Below are positions 8,001-12,374 of a stretch of 12,374 nucleotides of DNA, piece by piece. Within the stretch, counting starts at the first letter, position 1. Every line of letters begins with the position of its first letter. The stretch comes from an uncultured Prosthecobacter sp. GTDB lineage: Bacteria > Verrucomicrobiota > Verrucomicrobiia > Verrucomicrobiales > Verrucomicrobiaceae. The translations under genes and the position numbers were made by a program. The stretch spans positions 1 to 12,374 of the forward strand of contig CALDGV010000377.1 of NCBI GenBank assembly GCA_937941745.1. Reading direction: 5' to 3'. A model generated the notes under the pieces. It searched no databases. It was not told the DNA's origin and saw nothing but the letters and a program-made list of their open reading frames with translations.

Positions 8001-8518
8001 CCCTTGAGCTCATTGAAGAACTCCATGCCGAGGGCCACAAGGTCCTCCTCTTCAGCCAGTTCGTCTCCATGCTCGAAATCCTGCGTGACCGCCTCACCGA
8101 GATGAGCATTCCCTACTACTGGCTCACGGGCAGCACCCAGAACAGGAGCGAGGTGGTGGACCAGTTCCAGAAGGACGAAGACCCCTGCGTTTTCCTGCTA
8201 AGCCTCAAGGCCGGCGGCAGCGGCTTGAACCTCACCGCCGCCAGCTACGTTATCCTTTACGATCCATGGTGGAACCCCGCCGTCGAGGCCCAGGCCATCG
8301 ACCGTGCCCACCGCATCGGCCAGACCCAGCCCGTCATGGCCTACCGGATGATCACCAAGAACAGCATCGAGGAAAAGATCATGCTCCTTCAGCAGAAGAA
8401 GCAGATGATGAGCGCCAACATCCTCGGGGAGGGCGGCTTCGCCCGCACCCTGGAGAAGACCGACTTCGAATTCCTCTTCGACCTCGAGGCCGAAGAAAAG
8501 CTCCGTCAGGAGGACTGA
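5015..8518 (+). CDS. SNF2-family ATP-dependent helicase/DNA translocase
   Basis: This 1167-residue superfamily 2 protein has a complete SNF2 motor in its C-terminal 480 residues. LRPYQVEG marks its entry. Motif I is DDMGLGKT (726-733, Lys732 for ATP), motif II is DEAQ (824-827) and motif III is LTGTP (851-855). The second RecA lobe has KAGGSGLNL (1065-1073), DPWWNP (1083-1088) and the arginine-finger motif AIDRAHRIGQ (1094-1103). Such proteins translocate on duplex DNA and remodel DNA-protein or RNA polymerase complexes. The roughly 640 residues before the motor have no motif I can name. Near residues 45-90 there is a segment shaped like a SWIM zinc finger but without its cysteines. No methylase, nuclease or phospholipase-D gene is adjacent, so a defence role is not indicated. 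The 132-bp spacer upstream holds a weak promoter-like pair (TTGAGC 4879-4884, GATACT 4903-4908). GAGGAAG (4998-5004) is a poorly placed ribosome site. Confidence 0.95.
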   Translation: MTDLLSQIPVLLSGCEPRLRKEAEQLVDADSVRGLDVTVDEALSEVRLDDRSVNTRWVYEDGAWQGETDVEDRVLHNLALAAALIAIERKARRDPAAFKPAEMEVPFQEAIEKRLARQLTPEEDAYLSKVEKRFQRVQQTGQIYDHDMVRLHPKWTIQSVDPLPLWPEPPANLREFWDYVALALTDRGLPIPVFLRNVADLHAVRERLRDWRQERTVPLWKERIRRLLRDDSGTGEGRRKKGDLRLIISPAEARLQGRFGDQERFHALTGAELRELEEAQSMGGLLVPPEAELLLLSALGQSSANAADVCRFDLDSYGQWLSSLFQQPALESRLVTLDEHAFKRAATMLEWRAEEDAEGKHLHLSLITGDGESIQGPLRVLHGAETLYLSEDTVYLGPRWMNDETKIEGVLSVPLAALTSQEGIEFLEKIGLPLPPSIAGRVKHESLEVKVRAACQKKAPGSNIEYATFQAEAISPDGRVRERLGPGGWAPVLDHSAHDDGSIVCRDRQALESAESVIRGLHPSWDIEAQGYRVRLTKAFPDHFNTWAVSLPEGVTLSTDDRLQTILADPLIARVRIEATQTASIDWFDLRMIFEIEGADLKAAEIRKLVAAKGGFVQLADGTWRRVKLELTEEQMALMDQLGIDLDSPTDELHQLHWRQLAGDKVKEVIHPRAWQTITQRMEQARLEEKPAAPEGLAVTLRPYQVEGFHFLAYLSINKFGGILADDMGLGKTIQSISWILWLRGRFRQAWPTLVVCPKSVLDVWAKEFVKAAPGLNVQILRDKEELNLEKLKSEVHVLVMNYAQMRGCIDYLETVKWLAVIMDEAQQIKNPDSQAARAARRLKAENRLALTGTPLENRLLDLWSLMTYAMPGALGDRAYFTRNFDRRKDGKASERLGARLRPFLLRRTKSQVASDLPSRSEEAMLCEMSPDQARLYTEELARAQHLLLTSTSFEVLTRKRFAVLQALTRLRQICCHPQLANEANHEVESAKLTATLELIEELHAEGHKVLLFSQFVSMLEILRDRLTEMSIPYYWLTGSTQNRSEVVDQFQKDEDPCVFLLSLKAGGSGLNLTAASYVILYDPWWNPAVEAQAIDRAHRIGQTQPVMAYRMITKNSIEEKIMLLQQKKQMMSANILGEGGFARTLEKTDFEFLFDLEAEEKLRQED

Positions 8519-8595
8519 TGGAGCTCATGGATCACTTCCGACAAGACAGGAAGCCTCTCGACAAGCTGAGGCCATCCTTGTTGTAAAGCGGCTGT

Positions 8596-8617
8596 CTCGA
8601 AGTTACTTGGCTTCGAG
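8596..8617. terminator. Perfect 7-bp inverted repeat between convergent genes
   Basis: CTCGAAG (8596-8602) and CTTCGAG (8611-8617) form a perfect 7-bp stem with an 8-base loop. The loop's first three bases are the stop codon of the minus-strand propeller gene. The location in the 84-bp convergent gap after the helicase stop suits a bidirectional terminator. No U-run follows on either strand, so it is not a canonical intrinsic terminator and may be chance or a 3'-end stabilising hairpin. Confidence 0.3.
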
Positions 8618-9793
8618 GCAGACAACCTTGCCAGGGGCATTGCGGACGTAGAGGCGTCCGTTGGCGAGGACGGGGGCGCTCCAGCAGCGACCGCTGAGAA
8701 CCTGGATGCGGCGAACTTCATCGAAGCTCGTGCTGCTGGCCTTGGCGATGACGAGTTCGCCTTTTTCGGTGAGGATGATCAGGCGGCCATCGGCGGCCAT
8801 GAGGGAGCCGAAACCAATGCTCTTTTCTTCCCAGGCAACGCTGCCGTCCTCGAGTTTGACGCATTTCAGGGCACAGCGGCTGTTCTGGTCGCCATCAATT
8901 CCGTAGAGATAGCCGTCGAGGAGGACAGAGGAGTTGAATTGGTTTTTGAGGACCTTGCTTTCCCAGATTTTTTCGGGCTGGCTGGCGGTGAGCTTGAGAA
9001 GAGTGCAGCCTTTGTTGTAGCCGGTGGAGATGAACAGCTTGTCACCGCTGAGGATGGGGTCGCTGGCGTTGACACCGTAGCGGGTGGCCCAGCGGTGGGA
9101 CCAGACGGGTGTGCCATCCTGGACCTGGACGGCGCTGTAGGCGTCCGCAGAAGAGACGATGACCAGTTGGCGACCATCGCGGGTGATGGGGTAGGGGGTG
9201 GAGTAGCCGGCGCTGTCCACTTCACTCTTCCAGATCACCTTGCCAGTGGCTTTGTCCACGGCCATGCCGGCTTTACCGACATTGAGGATGAGGAGATTGC
9301 CCTGGACAAGGGGAGCCCCTGCGAAACCCCAGTCGGGGATGTTGGCCTCAGTCTCTTTCTGGACGTTCTTTTCCCAAAGCACTTTGCCACTGGAGGCCTC
9401 AAAGCAGAAGAGATCGCCCCAGCGGCTGAGGTGATAGGCTTTGTCGCCGTCGAAGGTGGGTGTGTTGGAGGTGCCGCCCTCGTAGTATTTGTCGCCAAGG
9501 TCGGCAGGGTAGCTGTGTTTCCAGAGGACACTGCCGGTGATGGCATCGAGACACCAGACAGTGTCCTGGCCGTCGGCATGACCGGTGGTGAGAACGCGGC
9601 TGCCGGAGACCACGAAGGAAGAGAAGCCGAGGCCGACTTCGGCCTGCCAGAGGGTCTTGGGCTCAGAAGAAAGCTGCCAGTCTTTTTCTGCGGAGATGCC
9701 GTCGTGCGTGGGGCCTCGCCAGATGGGCCAGTCGGCCGCAGGGGCGAGGGTGGAGGCTAAAACGAGGGAGCAGAGGAGAGGGGAGATCTTCAT
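8603..9793 (-). CDS. Secreted PQQ-like beta-propeller repeat protein
   Basis: I prefer the ATG at 9793, because its 396-residue product starts directly with a signal peptide (MKISPLLCSLVLASTLAPAA, residues 1-20). An in-frame ATG at 9817 would add eight polar residues. The mature protein begins DWPIWRGPTHDG, the hallmark opening of secreted PQQ-like quinoprotein-type propellers common in Planctomycetota and Verrucomicrobiota. Blade repeats of the form A.TG..LW are visible at 81-91 (CLDAITGSVLW), 130-140 (CFEASSGKVLW), 178-188 (AVDKATGKVIW), 221-231 and 311-321, consistent with a propeller of about seven or eight blades. I see no evidence for actual PQQ or metal binding; many relatives (BamB-like) are scaffolds. 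It is the last gene of a minus-strand run, 60 bp after the DUF2452 stop, and converges on the helicase gene. Confidence 0.9.
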   Translation of the reverse strand: MKISPLLCSLVLASTLAPAADWPIWRGPTHDGISAEKDWQLSSEPKTLWQAEVGLGFSSFVVSGSRVLTTGHADGQDTVWCLDAITGSVLWKHSYPADLGDKYYEGGTSNTPTFDGDKAYHLSRWGDLFCFEASSGKVLWEKNVQKETEANIPDWGFAGAPLVQGNLLILNVGKAGMAVDKATGKVIWKSEVDSAGYSTPYPITRDGRQLVIVSSADAYSAVQVQDGTPVWSHRWATRYGVNASDPILSGDKLFISTGYNKGCTLLKLTASQPEKIWESKVLKNQFNSSVLLDGYLYGIDGDQNSRCALKCVKLEDGSVAWEEKSIGFGSLMAADGRLIILTEKGELVIAKASSTSFDEVRRIQVLSGRCWSAPVLANGRLYVRNAPGKVVCLEAK

Positions 9794-9853
9794 GCGATGC
9801 CAATTAGACCTTGGCATGAGGCTCTGGCAACCGGGGATGTGAGGCTCCGCAGA

Positions 9854-10297
9854 CTAGTCGCCAACACTGGTGGAGACGAAACTGCGGATGTCGAAGTCGG
9901 GAGAGACTTCGTGGGCCTGCCAGCGGCCGTCGGCATTGAGTCGGAAGCTGCCTATCCAGCGTTGATGCCAGGATTGGGGCTCGATCATGCTCAGGTGGCG
10001 CCTGCCGTTGATCTCATAGAGGTGGTAGGTGTCCCCAACGACGGGCTCAAAGCCGAAGTGGGATTCATAGATGAGCTTGTTCCAATTGAAGGCGTCGATG
10101 ACTTTGAGGTAGGCTTCGCGGAGTTCGACGAGTTCCTGCTGGAGTTCCCGCTCGACGCGGGTGATGCCGCGGCTTTTGAAGTTCGTAAGGTCCTGGGGGA
10201 TGATCTTGGCGGCCAGGCGGGAGGCGGGGTAAGGCAGGTAGTTGGCGCGCGGGTCCGTCTGGGAGAGATCGTGGTCGATGGGGTCAGCGTGAGGCAT
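9854..10297 (-). CDS. DUF2452 family protein
   Basis: This 147-residue soluble protein matches my recollection of DUF2452: an N-terminal NPID-like segment (DPIDHD, 5-10), a LPYP segment (21-24), a central helix of Glu/Leu-rich heptads (about 46-70), LIYESHFGFEPVVGDTYHLY (75-94) and HLSMIEPQSW (101-110). YHLYE...LSMI.P..W is the most recognisable core. The biochemical role of the family is not known to me. It has no signal peptide and no membrane segment. The start lies 20 bp after the queG stop, and the short leader holds one G and no Shine-Dalgarno sequence, so co-transcription with queG is likely. The end of the protein loses similarity to the pattern I remember, which may be normal variation. 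Confidence 0.85.
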   Translation of the reverse strand: MPHADPIDHDLSQTDPRANYLPYPASRLAAKIIPQDLTNFKSRGITRVERELQQELVELREAYLKVIDAFNWNKLIYESHFGFEPVVGDTYHLYEINGRRHLSMIEPQSWHQRWIGSFRLNADGRWQAHEVSPDFDIRSFVSTSVGD

Positions 10298-10317
10298 GGA
10301 GTGCAGGTTGTTGTGGA

Positions 10318-11358
10318 TTACGCTGCGGGGGAGGGCGTGGGCTGGAATCTTGCACGGATCTCTGAGATGGCCCAGGCGGCATGCTCGGCGATGAGTGGAT
10401 GGGGATCTTTGGTGAGGGGCAGGAGGGCGGGTAGATCGTCCTGGGTGCCCGTGTTGCCAAGCGCGACACAGACATTGCGGAGGAAGGCGTGGCGCTTGAT
10501 GCGCTTGATGGGGCTTTTGGCGAACAGGGAGCGGAATCCATCGTCGTCGAGACTGAGGAAGTCACGGAGGCGATGGTTGAAGATGCTTTGCCGGGCCTGG
10601 AAGGAGGCTTCCTGGGAGATTTCAGCAAACTTGTTCCAGGGGCAGGCAATGAGGCAGTCGTCGCAGCCGTAAATGCGGTCACCAATGGCGCGGCGGAATT
10701 CGAGTGGGATGGGGCCTTTGTTTTCGATCGTGAGGTAGCTCACACAGCGGCGGGCATCGAGGCGGCGGGGGGCGGTGATGGCCTGTGTGGGGCAGGCGGA
10801 GATGCAGCGTGTGCAGGTGCCGCAGTGATCTCGTGAGGGTGGGTCAGGCTCGATTTCGAGGGTCGTGATGAGTTCGGCGAGGAAGAACCAAGTGCCAAGT
10901 TTGCGGTGGATCTGCATGGTGCTCTTGCCACCCCAGCCGAGGCCGGCGGCAGAGGCCCAGTTGCGTTCCAGCACAGGGCCAGTGTCCACATAACGGCGCT
11001 GGGTGCCTCCATGCGCCGTCAGCCACGAGTCGAGATCGAGGAGTCGGCGCTCGATGAGGTCGTGGTAATCCTCATTCCAGGCGTAGCGGGCAATCCGGTA
11101 GTCGGGGGCAGGGTGGCCAGGGCCCTGATGGTAGTTCATGGCCAGGACGATGATGCTGAGTGCACCGGGCTGGACGAGGGTGGGATCCATGCGGCGCTCC
11201 ATGTTGCGGGCCATCCAGGCCATGTCGCCATGGCAGCCATCGGCCACCCATTGCTCATAGAGGCGGCGGTGCTCGGCGGGGGCTGCCCGGGCAACACGGC
11301 AGTCTGCAAAGCCGAGTTCCAGGGCTCGGGCGCGCAGCAGGGACTTAAGGTCAGACAT
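10318..11358 (-). CDS. queG: Epoxyqueuosine reductase QueG
   Basis: QueG is the cobalamin- and iron-sulfur-dependent enzyme that reduces epoxyqueuosine to queuosine in tRNAs with a GUN anticodon, the last step of queuosine synthesis. The product from ATG 11358 has 346 residues, within the family's usual range. RRYVDTGPVLER (121-132) carries the conserved catalytic Asp125, followed by GLGWGGKST (139-147). Two [4Fe-4S] sites are formed from CGTCTRCISACPT (Cys179, 182, 185, 189) and GCDDCLIACPWNKF (Cys232, 235, 239), with Cys205 as the further ligand. The C-terminus (SPIKRIKRHAFLRNVCVALG, 282-301, and on) is the HEAT-like tRNA-binding part. The frame opens further to 11523, but those 55 residues are low-complexity and unlike the family, so MSDLKSLLRA is taken as the start. 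No other queuosine gene is in view. Confidence 0.96.
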   Translation of the reverse strand: MSDLKSLLRARALELGFADCRVARAAPAEHRRLYEQWVADGCHGDMAWMARNMERRMDPTLVQPGALSIIVLAMNYHQGPGHPAPDYRIARYAWNEDYHDLIERRLLDLDSWLTAHGGTQRRYVDTGPVLERNWASAAGLGWGGKSTMQIHRKLGTWFFLAELITTLEIEPDPPSRDHCGTCTRCISACPTQAITAPRRLDARRCVSYLTIENKGPIPLEFRRAIGDRIYGCDDCLIACPWNKFAEISQEASFQARQSIFNHRLRDFLSLDDDGFRSLFAKSPIKRIKRHAFLRNVCVALGNTGTQDDLPALLPLTKDPHPLIAEHAAWAISEIRARFQPTPSPAA

Positions 11359-11531
11359 GGGAAAGTGAGAGAATGGGCTGCCTTGGAGCAGGGTAGCTGG
11401 CAAACGGTTTGTGGACAGGGAGGTGGGCACTTCGAGGCTGGACAGGCCGGGGGATGTCGTCTCAAATGCGCGCGCTTCCGGCAGCGGAGGCATTTTTCCA
11501 CTCCACCAAACCACCAACAACACAGATCCAC
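11359..11531. promoter_or_regulatory. Divergent intergenic region between queG and the isomerase gene
   Basis: This 173-bp spacer separates the divergent queG and isomerase genes and should hold both promoters. Two start-proximal features stand out. The 41 bases before the isomerase ATG (11491-11531) contain a single G and a repeated CCACCAA (11503-11509, 11511-11517). The 19 bases before the queG ATG contain no G on its coding strand. I could not identify a persuasive -35/-10 pair, nor a preQ1 riboswitch or other structured RNA. Confidence 0.4.
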
Positions 11532-12374
11532 ATGGGCAAAATTCAATTCGGCTCCGAGGTGTACACCTGGTTCATGCAGGGCACCGGCAAGGGTTATGAC
11601 AACAAACTCGACCACATGATCAAGGTGGCCTCTGAGGCTGGCTTCACGGGCATCGAGCCCATGGTGCTCGAGATCTCCCAGAGCGCTCTCGGCTGCTGCA
11701 AATACTGGCTGGGCGACTTCTGCGATCCCATCAAGCTCAAGGACACGCTGCAGCAGTATAACATGAAGCTGGCCGGCCTGGCGCTGGTGTGCGCCTGGGA
11801 TGGTGACACCGAGGCTCCGAATGAGCGCGAGGCGGCGGATTTCACAATCAACCTGCTCAAGCACTTCCCGGGTGCCATGCTCGGCACGGTGACGCTGCCT
11901 TCGGGCCGCAACAAGGACCTCCAGAAGCGTCGTCTGAACGTGGCCCGCAACGTGAACGCGGTGTCCCAGCGTGCGCATGACGCCGGTCTCGTCTGCTCCT
12001 ACCATCCGAACAGCCCGTCCGCCTCGCTCGTTCGCACGCAGGAGGACTACGATGTGGTGCTTAGCAGCCTGGACCCCAAGGTGACGGGTTGGACGCCTGA
12101 CGTGGGCCACATCATCCGTGGTGGAATGGATGTGATCGCGACGCTGAACAAATGGCAGCACCTCGTGAACCACATCCACTACAAGGACTTCAGCGGCAAT
12201 GGAGCTGAGCCCTGGGCGCAGATGGGCACCGGCAAGCTCGACTTCCATAAGATCACGGAGTGGCTCGTGGCGCGCAATTATTCCGGCTGGATCATCTGCG
12301 AGGATGAAGCCCACATCGCGGTCGAAGATCCGGATGGCGTGACCAAACAGAACGGCCAGTGGTGCAAGGAAAAC
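11532..12374 (+). CDS. Sugar phosphate isomerase/epimerase-type TIM barrel protein (partial, C-terminus missing)
   Basis: The frame opens at ATG 11532 and runs to the right edge, giving 281 residues. It belongs to the xylose-isomerase-like (AP endonuclease 2) TIM-barrel superfamily, which includes IolE/IolI, hydroxypyruvate isomerase and keto-sugar epimerases. Successive barrel-strand ends supply likely metal or substrate residues: GFTGIEPM (37-44, Glu42), CSYHPNS (155-161, His158), WTPDVGH (187-193, Asp190 and His193), VNHIHYKDFSG (212-222, His216), MGTGKLDF (231-238) and GWIICEDE (252-259, Glu257). The His on the central strand resembles the YHNH subclass rather than the Glu-type IolI site. 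The substrate is not identifiable. The start has no Shine-Dalgarno sequence. No signal peptide is present, so it should be cytoplasmic. Confidence 0.9.
   Translation, partial: MGKIQFGSEVYTWFMQGTGKGYDNKLDHMIKVASEAGFTGIEPMVLEISQSALGCCKYWLGDFCDPIKLKDTLQQYNMKLAGLALVCAWDGDTEAPNEREAADFTINLLKHFPGAMLGTVTLPSGRNKDLQKRRLNVARNVNAVSQRAHDAGLVCSYHPNSPSASLVRTQEDYDVVLSSLDPKVTGWTPDVGHIIRGGMDVIATLNKWQHLVNHIHYKDFSGNGAEPWAQMGTGKLDFHKITEWLVARNYSGWIICEDEAHIAVEDPDGVTKQNGQWCKEN

Noticed and set aside
5015..8518. SNF2 helicase as part of a defence island (DISARM-like or similar)
   Set aside because: There is no adjacent methyltransferase, DUF1998, phospholipase-D or nuclease gene, nor any mobile-element gene. The neighbours are secreted and housekeeping proteins, and this motor type is common in genomes without such a system.
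8603..9793. Propeller gene as a PQQ-dependent alcohol dehydrogenase
   Set aside because: It is much shorter than those dehydrogenases (about 400 against roughly 600 residues), and I found neither the vicinal Cys pair nor a cytochrome CxxCH motif.
9797..10672. A 291-codon plus-strand open frame over DUF2452 and queG
   Set aside because: It is opposite two genes with strong motif support and shows no domain of its own.
11359..11523. N-terminal extension of QueG to the ATG at 11523
   Set aside because: The 55 extra residues are Pro/Ser/Leu-rich, unlike any QueG N-terminus, and fall in the divergent promoter region; MSDLKSLLRA at 11358 fits the family start.
11136..12314. A 392-codon minus-strand open frame spanning the queG-isomerase spacer
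   Set aside because: It is antisense to the isomerase and continues into an alternative frame of queG. Both overlapped genes have clear family motifs, so this is a shadow.

Overview
The window is GC-rich, densely coding bacterial DNA. I read ten protein genes, two of them cut by the window edges, and no RNA gene, CRISPR array, insertion sequence or phage gene. Three things together suggest a Verrucomicrobiota-type organism (Prosthecobacter/Verrucomicrobium-like): a secreted WRGP-type PQQ-like propeller, secreted proteins that pair short helical units with a beta-sandwich, and start codons mostly without a Shine-Dalgarno sequence. This placement is inferred from protein style; there is no marker gene in the window.

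Layout. Positions 1-1360, minus strand: a polytopic membrane protein of unknown function (632-1360) lies upstream of a processive cellulose/mannan-synthase-like family 2 glycosyltransferase, of which only the N-terminal 168 residues are present (1-505). A 160-bp divergent spacer follows. Positions 1521-4882, plus strand: a PfkB-family sugar kinase, then two secreted proteins coupled by an ATGA overlap. The two share a helical unit and a beta-sandwich, and the first adds a C-terminal staphylococcal-nuclease-like domain that has lost catalytic residues. Positions 5015-8518, plus strand: a large SNF2-family helicase/translocase with a long N-terminal region. Positions 8603-11358, minus strand: queG (epoxyqueuosine reductase), a DUF2452 protein and a secreted PQQ-like propeller, closely spaced in that order of transcription. 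Positions 11532 to the end, plus strand: a sugar-phosphate isomerase/epimerase-type TIM barrel, open at the edge.

How they may work together. QueG makes queuosine for tRNA and is housekeeping. The kinase, the isomerase/epimerase and the glycosyltransferase fit a carbohydrate-oriented metabolism, but they sit in separate transcription units and nothing shows a shared pathway. I do not see a convincing new defence or mobile system. The most unusual local items are the modular secreted pair at 2550-4882 with its degenerate nuclease domain, the SNF2 protein's uncharacterised N-terminal half, and a recurring pattern of G-poor leaders without a Shine-Dalgarno sequence before several starts.
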